Assembly: GCA_002706685.1 (NCBI GenBank)
Contig: PALV01000011.1
Location: 124,001 to 188,000, forward strand
Length of the DNA: 64,000 nt
Direction: 5' to 3'
Origin: Gammaproteobacteria bacterium
Lineage (GTDB): Bacteria > Pseudomonadota > Gammaproteobacteria > Pseudomonadales > Pseudohongiellaceae
Positions 16,442-26,556 of this stretch are shown piece by piece. The notes beneath the pieces were generated by a model. It was given only the letters and a program-made list of their open reading frames with translations, had not been told where the DNA came from and made no database searches. Position numbers and translations under genes: made by a program. Position 1 is the first letter of the stretch. Every line of letters begins with the position of its first letter.

Positions 16442-18400
16442 CTACAGCAGTGCTGAGCGTTCCAGTGGCGTCATGAAAGGCACCGGGTTGCCGCTGCGAT
16501 GGCCGTAAATGACCGCGTATACCAGAACGTTCTGTACGTAACCGCGAGTCTCGAGGAAGGGGATTGTTTCAATCCACACATCGATGGGGACCGGATTGTC
16601 TTCTGTGCGTCGCAGCCATTGTTTGACACGGTTGGGACCGGCGTTATACGCAGCCGCTGCCAGGATGCGGTTATTGTCAAACTCTTCCATCAGGCTGGCC
16701 AGATAGTGACTGCCCAGCGAAATATTGACATCGGGTGTGTAGAGGTCATCACTGCTGATCTGCAGTCCCAGCGCGCGTCCCACTTCTCTGGCGGTGGCGG
16801 GCATCAATTGCATCAGACCGCGTGCTCCGGCTGGTGAGCGCACGTCATGCATGTAGGCACTTTCCTGACGGGTAATGGCAGACAGAAATTGTGGCTGCAG
16901 GCCCAGTTGCGCAGCAGCGGAGTTGAAATGATCCGCGTAGGCCAACGGGAAGCGCAGCTCCAGGTCGTCCCAGTGCTGCAACTGGATCATGGCCTGTATG
17001 GTATTGCGGTGCCAACCCCAGTCCAGCGCCAGACGTCCGCTGGCACCAATCTGCTCCGGACTCATGCGGGCAGTGGCGTGTGCCCATTCATTGCGTGCAT
17101 TGATTTCATCGCCGATATGAAACAGCTCATGTGCTCGGACAATCGCCGGCATGTCATACAGGGCTTGCCGTTGAGCCTGGTTGGCGACTACCGGAATGTC
17201 TGTCATATCGTAGGGCTGACCCAGTCGGTCGGCTGCCAGATAGCCGTAAAAGCTGCGATTGCCCGCCAGAGACTGATAGATGCCCTGTGCCTCGGCCTCG
17301 GCACCGTCATGATTCAGCATCACGATGGCTCTGGCGCGCCAGTACTGCCAGCGCTCCGATGCCCGGTCTTCTGCGGGCAGATATGCAAGCAATCGGTACA
17401 GGCCCGGCCAGTCCTGATCCCGCAGTGCATCACGTAGCAGCCAGCTCACCAGCGTCTCGGTTGCCAGGCCGGGCGTGTTGCGCATCAGGGTTTCAGTTTC
17501 TTCATCAAAGCCCTGTACCAACAGGCGCATGGCAATAAAGCGCTGCAGGTCCAGCATGATCTCGTCTTCAAAGTTCTGGTGCTCATGGTGCTGATTCAGC
17601 AGCAGCATCGCCAGCGGCGCATCAATTCTGGCCAGGCGGCGCACACCATGCAGGATGATTTCTCTTACTTCAGGCGTTCGGGCACTGAGTGAATCCAGAT
17701 TGCGCAGGCGCTCAGGCTGCTGATCAATCTGCAGGTAAAGCTGGGCCAGCTGTTGCTCGCGATCTGGCATCAGTGTGCTGATGTAGCGTGCCAGTGATCG
17801 GTTGCCAGCCTGAATATTTTTGCTGAAGCGCTGCCAGGCAATATCGGGTGTCAGATATCCGGCCGCCATCCAGGCCTCAAAAACCGGATCGCACTCATTA
17901 GGTTGCGAGCGTGCAACGTTCCAGAGCTCACCTGCCGCCGCCAGCTGGCTGTCGTCGCCGAGCTCCAGCCAGGCACGATGGGCGTAGCAGGTCAGGCTGG
18001 TGTAGGTATTGTCAGGATTGTAATAGCGGACAATATCTTCCCAGCGACGCTCATCAGCAAGCAGCGCCAGCCATTCGCGCTCCAGGAGTTCGGCCAGATA
18101 GGAGCCGGCATACCGTTCAAGGAACGCATCAACATCCGCATAGGGCAGGCGATTGAGGCGACGACCAAGATCGGCATAGTCCAGGTACTGCACCAGCGGA
18201 TAGTCATCAAGCTCCGCGCGCAGCGCCTGGTACTCCTGCTGGCGGTTGAGCTGCAATGCGTCGCGCGCCGACAGATAACGCTGGCGCTGTTCATTGATAT
18301 TGGTGCCATAGTGAGGCGCCTGGGCAAGTGCGGCAGGCAGGGACAGTCCCACAAGCATTGCTGTAACGACAAGATTGCGAAGCATTCTATGGCTGTCCAT
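16442..18400 (-). CDS. slt: Soluble lytic murein transglycosylase
   Basis: A 652-residue periplasmic enzyme with a signal peptide (VVTAMLVGLSLPAALA). The long alpha-helical superhelical U and L domains (about 30-480) are followed by the lysozyme-like SLT domain with catalytic Glu513 in TRQESAY, then GARGLMQLMPATA and AAAYNAGPNRV. It cleaves the glycan strand of peptidoglycan to 1,6-anhydro products. Length and domain order match E. coli Slt70. It is the only cell-wall gene in this part and stands alone. Confidence 0.95.
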   Translation of the reverse strand: MDSHRMLRNLVVTAMLVGLSLPAALAQAPHYGTNINEQRQRYLSARDALQLNRQQEYQALRAELDDYPLVQYLDYADLGRRLNRLPYADVDAFLERYAGSYLAELLEREWLALLADERRWEDIVRYYNPDNTYTSLTCYAHRAWLELGDDSQLAAAGELWNVARSQPNECDPVFEAWMAAGYLTPDIAWQRFSKNIQAGNRSLARYISTLMPDREQQLAQLYLQIDQQPERLRNLDSLSARTPEVREIILHGVRRLARIDAPLAMLLLNQHHEHQNFEDEIMLDLQRFIAMRLLVQGFDEETETLMRNTPGLATETLVSWLLRDALRDQDWPGLYRLLAYLPAEDRASERWQYWRARAIVMLNHDGAEAEAQGIYQSLAGNRSFYGYLAADRLGQPYDMTDIPVVANQAQRQALYDMPAIVRAHELFHIGDEINARNEWAHATARMSPEQIGASGRLALDWGWHRNTIQAMIQLQHWDDLELRFPLAYADHFNSAAAQLGLQPQFLSAITRQESAYMHDVRSPAGARGLMQLMPATAREVGRALGLQISSDDLYTPDVNISLGSHYLASLMEEFDNNRILAAAAYNAGPNRVKQWLRRTEDNPVPIDVWIETIPFLETRGYVQNVLVYAVIYGHRSGNPVPFMTPLERSALL

Positions 18401-18492
18401 GTTGGTCTCTGTTGTTATCGTTGCTGCTAAAGCAGACCCAGTAGCAGTGTGATTCGTTTCATGGCGGATTAGCCTGCGCGCAATGCTGGTGG

Positions 18493-20178
18493 CTAGCGCG
18501 CGGGCAGGCGGCCATCCGGGTGATCCTGCCAGAACTCACGCAGCTCATGCAATTGTTCTGCAGTCCAGTTGTCGGGTTCGCTCATGGCCAGCCACACGTC
18601 ATGATAATGCGCTGCCGCGTACCAGTGTCCAAAGCCACGTGGTGCGGTGCGGTTGGTCATATCGGCGGCAAGCTGCAGCATGGTGACCACGGGATACCAT
18701 CGCAGCGTGGGCAATACGTCGGGACCGCGCTGAGCGCTCATCCAGGGCGGTTCGCGGTAAAAATACATCGGGTCAAAGAAGGTGATAGGGTCGCTGGCGT
18801 ACTGAAGAAAGGCGATGCGAAACGCGCCCCAGGAATCCTCTGGATAGTTGGGTGAGCCGTATTGATTAAAGAAACGCACAACCGCGCCATCACGAAAACT
18901 GGGCCGCCAATGTGGCGTATCTGCATCGCGGCGCTGAGTGACATCGCGCCAGGTTTCGCTGCTGAACGGCGGACCGCTCCAAAGCGCGCCATGAAACGGG
19001 TCATCAATGATGTCGTAGAAATCAAAGGACAGATCGGAGTTGCGGGCGCCCAGACTGAGCCCTGTCAGATAGAGTTTTGGGCGGGAGTCGGCAGGCAGCT
19101 CACTCCAGTAGCCGTATATGGTCTGGAACATCTGGCGAGCCTGCTCGACGCCATACTCACTCTCTGACAGCAGGGCCAGGGGGCTGGACAGGTAGGAGTA
19201 TTGGGCCGCTACGCTGGCGACGCTGCCGCGATGCAGAAATTCCAGCGGCGTCACACTGGCCGGATCAATCCAGCCGTCACCGGTCGGTGTGACCAGCAAC
19301 AGCACGTCCCGGTCGAAGGCGCCGGTGCGCTGCAATTCGCGAAGTGCGAGATCGGCTCGGGCGGCATTGGATGCCGCGGAATTAAGCCCGACATACACGC
19401 GAATCGGGCGCATGGCTGGCGCGCCCGAAACCGATGCAATCTGCTCAACCGTCGGCGTTGCACTGATGTATCGTCGGCCCTGCCTGCCCAGAGATTCCCA
19501 GGCGATCAGTGATTGCGCGCTACCCACCAGACCCGCATCCAGGGGCTGGGCTATTTCTGGTTCGATCAGCTCGTCTATCTGTTGATAGGACCGGTCAGCA
19601 GCCTGAAACGCCCGCGTAAAAAAGACACCGTCAATGATGGACCAGAACAGGGCGAAGGCCAGCAGCAGGCCAATAAGATGAGACACCCGGGCTGGAACAA
19701 AGCGTTGCAGGCGCGCGGAGAGAAAACGAAAGGTTCGCACAAACAGATGTGCCAACGCTAACAGACTGAGAAAGACCAGCAGAGCAACCAGGCCGATCGT
19801 GCTGATTTGCACGCCACTGATTTCATTCATGCCCATCAGGCGTCGCAGCTCATTCTGCCATTCACCGGCCTGCCAGATAAAAAGTACAGCAATTGCCAGA
19901 CAGATGGCGCCTGCCAGCCACTGCAGCCGCCACAGAACTCTGGCGTTGAAACGCGGCAGATGAAAGTAGACCCACAGATGATACAGCGCCGCACCGATGC
20001 CGTAGCCGGCCAACAGGGATAGTCCTGACAGCAGCCCCTGCATGGCACCCATGCGGGGCACCAGCGAGGGGCTGAGCGACAAGGCAAAAAACAGCGTGCC
20101 CAGCAATAAGCCAGTGCTGTGAAAATAATGGCCTGCGCGGCGCAGCAATCGCCTGATGGTCCAGCGATTAATCGGCAT
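18493..20178 (-). CDS. Abhydrolase_9 family membrane protein (putative membrane alpha/beta hydrolase)
   Basis: About 561 residues. The N-terminal third has five or so hydrophobic segments (Abhydrolase_9_N type: STGLLLGTLFFALSLSPSLVPR, then GYGIGAALYHLW). The C-terminal catalytic part begins near RPIRVYVGLNSAASNAARADLALREL, continues with TPTGDGWIDP and has a nucleophile elbow in LTGLSLGARNSD. These are the marks of the PF10081/PF15420 family. It probably acts on the periplasmic face on an ester or lipid substrate; no substrate is known to me. ATG 20178 is preferred over a TTG three codons earlier. Confidence 0.88.
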   Translation of the reverse strand: MPINRWTIRRLLRRAGHYFHSTGLLLGTLFFALSLSPSLVPRMGAMQGLLSGLSLLAGYGIGAALYHLWVYFHLPRFNARVLWRLQWLAGAICLAIAVLFIWQAGEWQNELRRLMGMNEISGVQISTIGLVALLVFLSLLALAHLFVRTFRFLSARLQRFVPARVSHLIGLLLAFALFWSIIDGVFFTRAFQAADRSYQQIDELIEPEIAQPLDAGLVGSAQSLIAWESLGRQGRRYISATPTVEQIASVSGAPAMRPIRVYVGLNSAASNAARADLALRELQRTGAFDRDVLLLVTPTGDGWIDPASVTPLEFLHRGSVASVAAQYSYLSSPLALLSESEYGVEQARQMFQTIYGYWSELPADSRPKLYLTGLSLGARNSDLSFDFYDIIDDPFHGALWSGPPFSSETWRDVTQRRDADTPHWRPSFRDGAVVRFFNQYGSPNYPEDSWGAFRIAFLQYASDPITFFDPMYFYREPPWMSAQRGPDVLPTLRWYPVVTMLQLAADMTNRTAPRGFGHWYAAAHYHDVWLAMSEPDNWTAEQLHELREFWQDHPDGRLPAR

Positions 20179-20306
20179 GGTCAACAACTACCTGACTGTT
20201 CATAAAACATTACACGGGGTGGTTCAACTGATGAATAAAGCAGTATGCTTGAGCATTATTCATGCTACACGCCAGTATTGCGCACATAGATCCTGGGAGA
20301 TACAGA

Positions 20307-21473
20307 ATGCCAGCAAGATACCTCATCCCGACGGGAATTTCCCGGGCCCTGTTAACACTTTTTGTACTGAGTGCACCGCTGGCTTTTGGCAACGATGATG
20401 ATCCGCGCGCGCGTGAGGTCGGTGTGGCGCCTGGCATTTACGAGCCAGGTCGACTCAATGCCATCACGGATGTGGCGGGCGTCAAAGTGGGGCAGGTGTC
20501 CATCATCGAGGGGGATGATATTCGCACGGGCGTCACGGCGATTCTGCCGCATGGCGGCAACCTGTATCAGGACAAAGTGCCGGCCGGTTATGCACAGGGC
20601 AACGGTTACGGCAAAATGATGGGCACCACTCAGGTGATCGAGCTGGGTGAGCTGGAGACACCAGTGCTGCTAACCAATACCCTGTCCGTTGCCGAGGCGG
20701 CAGCTGGCAGTATTGAATGGACGCTGGCGCAACCTGGAAATGAACGGGTCCGCTCGGTCAATGCCGTAGTCGGTGAAACCAATGACGCCAACATCAACAA
20801 TATCAGGGCGCGAGCGGTGCAAGCTGAGCATGCCATCGAAGCCATTTCCGCGGCCACTGATGGCGCAGTGGACGAGGGTAGTGTGGGGGCCGCCATGGGC
20901 ACCGTTACCTTTGGCTGGAAAGGTGGTATCGGCACCAGTTCGCGCGTGCTGCCCGAAGCCGATGGCGGATTTACTGTAGGTGTGCTGGTGCAGACCAACT
21001 ATGGTGGTGAGCTTCACATCATGGGTGTTCCCATGTCGCCGGACGCGCTGGCATCAGCGACCCAGCGTGTGCCACAGGATCCAACACCTGACGGCTCCAT
21101 TATGATCATCATCGCCACCGATGCGCCGTTGTCGGACCGCAATCTGCACAGACTGGCCAGTCGTTCATTCCTGGGGCTGGCACGGACCGGTTCCGCCATG
21201 TCCAATGGGTCGGGTGACTATGCGCTGGCCTTTTCAACGGCAGAAACCGTGCGCCGCACACCAGAGCGGCGTGAGCAGGGTCATACTATCGAAGCCTGGC
21301 CCAATGACCTGATGACACCGTTGTTCCAGGCGGTGGTAGAGGCGACTGAGGAGGCCATTTATAACGCGTTGTTCAAGGCCAGTGATGTTCGGGGTGTGAA
21401 TGGTGATCGGCATCCGCAGTTGCCGGTGGGGGGTGTTATCCAGATTCTCCGCGAACGCGGCGTGATCGAGTAA
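20307..21473 (+). CDS. P1-family peptidase (DmpA/L-aminopeptidase D-esterase type), exported
   Basis: A 388-residue Ntn-type aminopeptidase with a signal peptide ending near PLAFG. It has NAITDVAGVKVGQ at the start of the mature domain, the GWKGGIGTSSR segment, and the autoproteolysis/nucleophile site in MSNGSGDYALAFST, where the Ser after Gly becomes the new N-terminus of the beta chain in DmpA. It should remove N-terminal residues, possibly D- or beta-amino acids, in the periplasm. ATG 20307 has GGGAGA six bases before. Its TAA stop is the first part of a structured repeat. Confidence 0.92.
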   Translation: MPARYLIPTGISRALLTLFVLSAPLAFGNDDDPRAREVGVAPGIYEPGRLNAITDVAGVKVGQVSIIEGDDIRTGVTAILPHGGNLYQDKVPAGYAQGNGYGKMMGTTQVIELGELETPVLLTNTLSVAEAAAGSIEWTLAQPGNERVRSVNAVVGETNDANINNIRARAVQAEHAIEAISAATDGAVDEGSVGAAMGTVTFGWKGGIGTSSRVLPEADGGFTVGVLVQTNYGGELHIMGVPMSPDALASATQRVPQDPTPDGSIMIIIATDAPLSDRNLHRLASRSFLGLARTGSAMSNGSGDYALAFSTAETVRRTPERREQGHTIEAWPNDLMTPLFQAVVEATEEAIYNALFKASDVRGVNGDRHPQLPVGGVIQILRERGVIE

Positions 21474-21592
21474 AAACTATCTGCGTTGCGATTGCTTCGT
21501 TAAAAGCAGGCTCAAAATGCTCATTTACTAATTGTAAATTCCGCTTTTTCGTCTGCTTTTGCCTCGCACTCGCGGCCTCGATTACGTTTTTC
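21473..21592 (+). repeat. Dispersed structured repeat, copy 1
   Basis: About 120 bases starting one base after the stop codon of the P1 peptidase. It aligns along its whole length with bases of the element at 60246-60439, lacking its terminal repeats and a central insert of nearly 50 bases. Stems: AAAAGCAG (21502-21509) with CTGCTTTT (21553-21560), and TTTAC (21524-21528) with GTAAA (21534-21538). In copy 2 the long stem is AAAAACAG/CTGTTTTT, a compensated change. The following 200 bases up to the next gene are AT-rich with no further gene and probably hold its promoter. Confidence 0.8.
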
Positions 21593-21795
21593 CTTTCGAT
21601 CAATATAGCTTATTGATGTTGAGATATTAGGCTAAAAGTTGGCGATTTAGCCCATTGAGGTCATGCCAATGTATTTAGGGTTTATGTTTTTTTTCATTAA
21701 TTCAGTTTGTTAGAGATTCGTCTAGGGTTGGCCCGGCAATTGCAAAGCTAAGCTTGAGTTCGATAAACAAACAGACAAAAGCAAGGAGCTTGACC

Positions 21796-22584
21796 GTGAA
21801 AATGACCGCCTGCCTGGCCCTGGCCGCCAGTATTGTTGCCCCCGCCGCATTGGCTGACGACTGTCGCTACAGCAAAGACATCGACCTTGAGTTTGATCCT
21901 GATGATGTTGCCCGCCTGATTGTCGAGGTGGATTCGGGATATCTGAATGTGCGCGGTGCCGATCGTGGCTCGCAGCTTGTGATTCGTGGCCGGGCCTGCG
22001 CCGATGATCGTGACAAGCTTGACGGCATGGATCTGGTTACTGATCTGCGTGGCAGCGACCTGGAAGTGCGCATGGAAGCCGAATCAAATACTGGCAGCCT
22101 GAATTTCAGTCTGTTCAATATGAGCTGGTCAAGCTATGCCTTCATCGACATCGACATTGAAGTGCCGGCAGGGATGACTCTGGAAATCGATGATGGCAGT
22201 GGCTCAATTGATATTCGCGATACAGTTGGTGAATTGAGCATTGACGATGGTTCCGGCAGCATCAGCATAAGCGGTGTGGCCGGCAACGTTGATATCCGGG
22301 ATGGCTCGGGCGGCATTGAAGTGCGTGATGTCACCGGATCCGTGCGTGTAGATGACGGGTCGGGCAGTATCAGCATTCGTGAAGTATCCGGAGATGTAGA
22401 AATCCCTGATGACGGCTCAGGCTCGATTGATATCAGTAATGTCGGCGGCAGCGTTCGAATTGATGACGACGGCTCGGGCAGCATTGACGTCTACGATGTT
22501 GAGGGTGATTTCATCGCCCGCAGCACCGGCTCGGGCGGGGTCGATTATGGCCGCATCGGGGGCCGGGTCGACGTACGCGATTGA
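21796..22584 (+). CDS. Secreted acidic DGSG-repeat beta protein (DUF4097-like)
   Basis: A 262-residue exported protein (signal peptide ending PAALA). After an N-terminal beta domain comes a regular repeat: DGSG occurs at residues 133, 151, 169, 187, 206 and 225, with a decayed TGSG at 244. The period is exactly 18 residues three times and then 19, where an extra Asp is inserted. This predicts a right-handed beta-solenoid with one Asp-rich turn per coil, which might bind Ca2+. The mature protein is strongly acidic. GTG 21796 is chosen because AAGGAG lies seven bases before it; a frame-internal ATG follows two codons later. Function unknown. Confidence 0.8.
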   Translation: MKMTACLALAASIVAPAALADDCRYSKDIDLEFDPDDVARLIVEVDSGYLNVRGADRGSQLVIRGRACADDRDKLDGMDLVTDLRGSDLEVRMEAESNTGSLNFSLFNMSWSSYAFIDIDIEVPAGMTLEIDDGSGSIDIRDTVGELSIDDGSGSISISGVAGNVDIRDGSGGIEVRDVTGSVRVDDGSGSISIREVSGDVEIPDDGSGSIDISNVGGSVRIDDDGSGSIDVYDVEGDFIARSTGSGGVDYGRIGGRVDVRD

Positions 22585-22621
22585 TAGTCAGTCGGATGCC
22601 CGGGTCTGGAACACAGGATGG

Positions 22622-22644
22622 CAGGTCTATCAATGATAGACCTG
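22622..22644 (+). terminator. Hairpin after the DGSG-repeat gene
   Basis: A perfect 10-bp stem CAGGTCTATC (22622-22631) / GATAGACCTG (22635-22644) with a three-base loop lies 37 bases after the stop codon. No T-tract follows, so it is a candidate terminator or 3'-end stabiliser only. Confidence 0.5.
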
Positions 22645-22683
22645 GTGCTTGACCTGCCGTAGCGACCGTCGTAGTCTGGCGCC

Positions 22684-22974
22684 ATGATCTCTTCAACGTT
22701 TTCTTACGGGTTCTCTGGTATGCAAACTGCCTACCAGGGAATGACCCGGTCAGCCCAGGACATTGCCAGCGCCAATACAGTGGACGCGAGCGGTGTGCGC
22801 GAATCAGGTGTGCGGGACAGTGCCACTGAGATTAACGCAGGGCTGACAGGTACAGCGGACACCAACACCGCCCTGATAAGCCTCAAACAAAACCTTTCTC
22901 TGTTCGATGCCTCTGCCCGCGTGGTCAGCACCGCTGATCAGCAGATTGGCAGTCTGCTGGACATTACGGCCTGA
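22684..22974 (+). CDS. Small flagellar rod/hook-like protein
   Basis: A 96-residue protein. The start, ISSTFSYGFSGMQTAYQGMTRSAQDIASANT, resembles the N-terminal helix and the 'A-N-x-A-N-[TS]' pattern of flagellar rod and hook proteins (FlgB/C/G). The C-terminus, LISLKQNLSLFDASARVVSTADQQIGSLLDI, resembles their C-terminal helix. The middle domain is reduced to about 25 residues. No flagellar gene is near, so it is an orphan relative, as seen in other gammaproteobacteria. No strong ribosome site is visible before the ATG. Confidence 0.6.
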   Translation: MISSTFSYGFSGMQTAYQGMTRSAQDIASANTVDASGVRESGVRDSATEINAGLTGTADTNTALISLKQNLSLFDASARVVSTADQQIGSLLDITA

Positions 22975-23057
22975 CAGGCCGCCGTCTGGCCGTATAGTCG
23001 ACACAAACGTTTTACAAAATGCACTCATCATCAGTCGGGTCTGCCGAGGAACGCGTT

Positions 23058-23582
23058 ATGTCTGCTACCGAGCCGGTGATCATTCGCCCGGAAACTCACG
23101 CCGATATCGAGGCGATCGAAGAGGTCATTGTGGCTGCCTTTGAGGATATGCCGTACTCGGACCATAACGAGCAGTTTATCGTGCGTCACCTGCGTGATGC
23201 CGGTGCTCTGACGGTTTCGCTGGTGGCGGAGTCGGATGACGACGATGTGGTCGGGCATGTTGCGGTTTCACCGGTTGAAGTGTCCGACGGTTCAGCGGGC
23301 TGGTATGGGCTGGGTCCGATTTCGGTATGGCCCTGTTGCCAGGGGCAGGGCATCGGTTCGCGGCTGATGGATGCGGCGCTGCAGGCCCTGCGCGAACAGA
23401 ACGCGCAAGGATGTGTCCTGCTGGGTGAGCCAGAGTATTACGGCCGCTTCGGCTTCGTTGCTGACTCCGGGCTGGTGCTGCCGGACGTCCCGCCCGAGTA
23501 CTTTCAGGCGCTGTTGCTGCAGGGAGAAATCCCTGGTGGTACAGTCGCCTATCACCCCGCATTCATGCAGGCCAGTCCCTGA
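23058..23582 (+). CDS. GNAT-family N-acetyltransferase
   Basis: A 174-residue GNAT protein of the YhbS type. It has the N-terminal IRPETHADIEAIEEVIVAAF, the central beta strand VVGHVAVSPVEV, the acetyl-CoA loop motif CQGQGIGSRLMDAALQAL and the C-terminal YYGRFGFV. Substrate unknown. ATG 23058 is preferred, with GAGGA eight bases ahead, over a longer frame beginning at 23019. Confidence 0.9.
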   Translation: MSATEPVIIRPETHADIEAIEEVIVAAFEDMPYSDHNEQFIVRHLRDAGALTVSLVAESDDDDVVGHVAVSPVEVSDGSAGWYGLGPISVWPCCQGQGIGSRLMDAALQALREQNAQGCVLLGEPEYYGRFGFVADSGLVLPDVPPEYFQALLLQGEIPGGTVAYHPAFMQASP

Positions 23583-23685
23583 TCTGAAACCCACTGTATT
23601 TGTCACCTAGCTGTCATAGTCTCTGCCGCCAGAATTGCGCATAATGCGGCTTTGCCTGATGCCGAGCGTCTGACAGGACCATTGA

Positions 23686-24363
23686 GTGAGCCACAATCCT
23701 GACCTTATCTCTATCGTTGCCATCGGCGGCGCCTCCGCCTCTGGCAAAAGCCGTTTTGCCGCCCAGCTTAAACGTCATCTGCTGGCACATTGGCCGCATC
23801 GTGAAGTCGCGCTGATTCCCGAGGATGCCTATTACCGGGATCAGCAGCATCTGAGCTTCTCCCAGCGACTGCAAACCAATTACGACCAGCCCGAAGCCTT
23901 TGAACATGCCCTGCTGGCGCAGCATCTGTGGCAGCTGCGCAGGGGGGAAGCTATAGAGCTGCCCGCCTACAACTTTCCTGAGCATACGCGGATGCCTTAC
24001 ACCACACCGATAGCTGTGCCAAACCTTGTGTTGGTTGAAGGTATTCTGGTGCTGAGCAATCCTGCTCTGCGGGAAGTTGTTGATCTGTGCGTCTACATCG
24101 ATACCCCGCTGGATGTCTGCCTGCAGCGCCGGATTCGGCGTGATATGTCGGAGCGCGGCAGAACACGGGAGTCGGTGATTGCGCAGTTCGAGACGATGGT
24201 GCGACCCGCGTATGAACAACATATCGAGCCTTCGAAGCAATATGCTGATGTGGTTGTCGCTGGCAACGGCAGTGTGGATTCGGCCATTGAACATATCGCC
24301 AGTCGCATTATCGAAATGCAAAAAACAGAACAATTAAATACGACGCAGGAGGACGCCTCATGA
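23686..24363 (+). CDS. udk: Uridine kinase
   Basis: A 225-residue cytosolic kinase with P-loop GGASASGKS near the start, the [11 protein letters not shown] strand, a [13 protein letters not shown] segment and a typical [11 protein letters not shown]alker B region, followed by [12 protein letters not shown], the lid. It phosphorylates uridine and cytidine to the monophosphates in pyrimidine salvage. It starts at GTG. Its TGA overlaps the start of the nucleoside transporter (ATGA), so uptake and phosphorylation of nucleosides are coupled in one operon. Confidence 0.92.
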   Translation: MSHNPDLISIVAIGGASASGKSRFAAQLKRHLLAHWPHREVALIPEDAYYRDQQHLSFSQRLQTNYDQPEAFEHALLAQHLWQLRRGEAIELPAYNFPEHTRMPYTTPIAVPNLVLVEGILVLSNPALREVVDLCVYIDTPLDVCLQRRIRRDMSERGRTRESVIAQFETMVRPAYEQHIEPSKQYADVVVAGNGSVDSAIEHIASRIIEMQKTEQLNTTQEDAS

Positions 24364-25568
24364 TGGCACTGGTTGGTATTGCCTTGCTGCTGCTGGTGGC
24401 GTATCTGTGCTGCAACGACAAAGCTCATATTAACTGGCGCACCGTGGGTGGCGCCTTTGCCATTCAGTTACTGCTGGGCGCCTTTGTTATCTATCTGCCC
24501 TTCGGGCAGGCGGTGTTGTTGCAGGTCACGCAGGTGGTCAGCAATATCATCAGTTATGCCAATGACGGCATTGTGTTTGTATTTGGGGAAATTGGTAATT
24601 TTTCGCAGGGTTTTATTTTTGCTGTGCACGTGCTGACCGTGATCGTGTTTTTTTCCTCACTGATCGCAGTGCTGTATCACCTGCACATCATGGGCTGGAT
24701 GATCCGGTTGATCGGTGGTGCCTTGCAGAAGCTGCTGCAGACCAGTCGCCCGGAATCCATGTCTGCAGCCGCCAACATTTTTGTGGGCCACACTGAGGCG
24801 CCGCTGGTGGTGCGCCCGTTCATCCCCAGCATGACCCGCTCCGAACTTTTCGCCGTCATGGTAGGTGGGCTGGCCTCTGTGGCCGGTTCGGTACTGGCCG
24901 GATATGCCGGTCTGGGCGTTGAGCTCCGGTATCTGATCGCCGCCAGCTTTATGGCAGCGCCAGGTGGCTTTTTAATGGCGAAGCTTATTCTGCCAGAAAC
25001 CCAGCGCACCAAAAACGATCTGGCGGAAGTGCTGGATGACGAACGCTACACCAACGTCATAGATGCAGCGGCTACCGGCGCCTCCAACGGCATGAAGCTG
25101 GCGCTGAACGTTGGTGCAATGATTCTGGCCTTCGTTGGTTTGATCGCGCTGATCAACGGCATGCTGGGCTGGCTGGGCGGCTTAATCGGGTTTGAAGGCA
25201 TAACACTGCAATTGTTGTTTGGTTACCTGTTTCAGCCATTGGCCTTTTTGCTGGGTGTAAGCTGGGATGAAGCACAACAGGCTGGCAGCTTTATTGGCCA
25301 GAAGCTGGTGATCAATGAGTTCGTTGCCTATCTGAACTTTGTGCAGGTTCAGGAGCAGTTGAGTGAGCATACGCAGATCATTGTCACTATCGCATTGTGT
25401 GGTTTCGCCAATTTTTCTTCGATTGCCATCCTGCTGGGCGGCCTTGGCGGCATGGCGCCCAATCGCCGTCAGGATATCGCCGAGCTTGGCATGAAAGCTT
25501 TGCTGGCGGCGACGCTGGCGAATCTGATGAGTGCCGCGATTGCCGGACTATTCTTTTCTCTATTGTAG
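24360..25568 (+). CDS. Concentrative nucleoside transporter (NupC/CNT family)
   Basis: A 402-residue inner-membrane protein with the CNT layout: Nucleos_tra2_N, gate domain and C-terminal domain. The family signature [20 protein letters not shown], with the nucleoside- and ion-contacting residues, is near residues 141-160 and [11 protein letters not shown] follows. It imports nucleosides with H+ or Na+. Start ATG at 24360 overlaps the udk stop; the second codon is also ATG. Confidence 0.93.
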   Translation: MMALVGIALLLLVAYLCCNDKAHINWRTVGGAFAIQLLLGAFVIYLPFGQAVLLQVTQVVSNIISYANDGIVFVFGEIGNFSQGFIFAVHVLTVIVFFSSLIAVLYHLHIMGWMIRLIGGALQKLLQTSRPESMSAAANIFVGHTEAPLVVRPFIPSMTRSELFAVMVGGLASVAGSVLAGYAGLGVELRYLIAASFMAAPGGFLMAKLILPETQRTKNDLAEVLDDERYTNVIDAAATGASNGMKLALNVGAMILAFVGLIALINGMLGWLGGLIGFEGITLQLLFGYLFQPLAFLLGVSWDEAQQAGSFIGQKLVINEFVAYLNFVQVQEQLSEHTQIIVTIALCGFANFSSIAILLGGLGGMAPNRRQDIAELGMKALLAATLANLMSAAIAGLFFSLL

Positions 25569-25586
25569 CGGGTCAGGTGACGCAGT

Positions 25587-26525
25587 ATGTCGACAGCCGT
25601 ACCAACATTAAACATCCAGGAGCTGGACAGCGATACCGAGCGCTTTGTCGATGCGCTGGGCAGCACCTATATGCAGTTCGGATTCTGTGGTATCTCCGGG
25701 CATGGCATTTCACCGAGTCTGATAAGCGAAAGCTACAGGCAGGTAGAGGCGTTTTTTGCTTTGCCGCTGGCGGACAAGCAGAAGTATCACATCCCCGGCG
25801 TTGGCGGTGCGCGCGGCTATACGGCGTTGGGCGTTGAAACAGCTCGCGACAGTAAACATCCTGACCTCAAAGAGTTCTGGCATGTCGGTCTGGACTTAGA
25901 CGGCGAAGCGCCACACCAAAGCCTGTATCCCAATGTCTGGCCAACGGAGATTCCCGGGTTTGAACCGGCACTGAAGCAATTGTATGCAGAGCTTAAAGGG
26001 CTGGGCGAACGGGTTCTTCAGGCGCTGGCGCTTTTTCTGCAACTGGATCGAGACTACTTTGCCGACAAAGTGAATTATGGCAACTCCATCCTGCGGCCCA
26101 TTCATTACCCGCCGGTACCCGGTGATGCCGGGGGATCCATCCGGGCCGGACAGCATGAAGACATCAATCTGATCACTTTATTGATCGGTGCCAGCGATGC
26201 AGGCCTGGAAATACTGCGTCCGGACGGCAGCTGGTTGCCGATTACCACTCAGGGCGACACCATTGTCGTCAATATTGGTGACATGCTGCAGCGATTGAGC
26301 AATCACGTTCTGCCCTCGACCACGCACCGGGTGGTGAACCCGGTGGGCGACGGCGCAACCCGCTCACGCTACTCACTGCCATTTTTTATGCATCCGAATC
26401 CAGACTTTGAGATTCGAACGCTTTCTACCTGTATCAGTGAGGATCGCCCTGACCTCTACCCCCTGCCAATAACCGCGAATGACTACCTGCTGGAACGACT
26501 GGCCGAGATTGGTCTGCTGAAGTAA
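25587..26525 (+). CDS. 2-oxoglutarate/Fe(II)-dependent oxygenase (isopenicillin N synthase family)
   Basis: A 312-residue non-heme iron enzyme. It has an N-terminal DIOX_N domain and a C-terminal 2OG-Fe(II) core. The facial triad is visible: His190 and Asp192 in GQHEDINLITLL, and distal His247 in STTHRVVNP, followed by the 2OG-binding R-x-S in SRYSLPFF. Family members oxidise small molecules (the group includes ethylene-forming and flavonoid enzymes). The substrate is unknown. It follows the nucleoside transporter by 18 bases, possibly in the same transcript. Confidence 0.9.
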   Translation: MSTAVPTLNIQELDSDTERFVDALGSTYMQFGFCGISGHGISPSLISESYRQVEAFFALPLADKQKYHIPGVGGARGYTALGVETARDSKHPDLKEFWHVGLDLDGEAPHQSLYPNVWPTEIPGFEPALKQLYAELKGLGERVLQALALFLQLDRDYFADKVNYGNSILRPIHYPPVPGDAGGSIRAGQHEDINLITLLIGASDAGLEILRPDGSWLPITTQGDTIVVNIGDMLQRLSNHVLPSTTHRVVNPVGDGATRSRYSLPFFMHPNPDFEIRTLSTCISEDRPDLYPLPITANDYLLERLAEIGLLK

Positions 26526-26556
26526 TATCAGATCAGATTCTCTTCAGGAGTTTGTC

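Noticed and set aside
21473..21592. Copy 1 of the repeat as a simple intrinsic terminator
   Set aside because: It is much longer than a terminator, has several stems and aligns with a distant second copy, so a repeat family explains it better.
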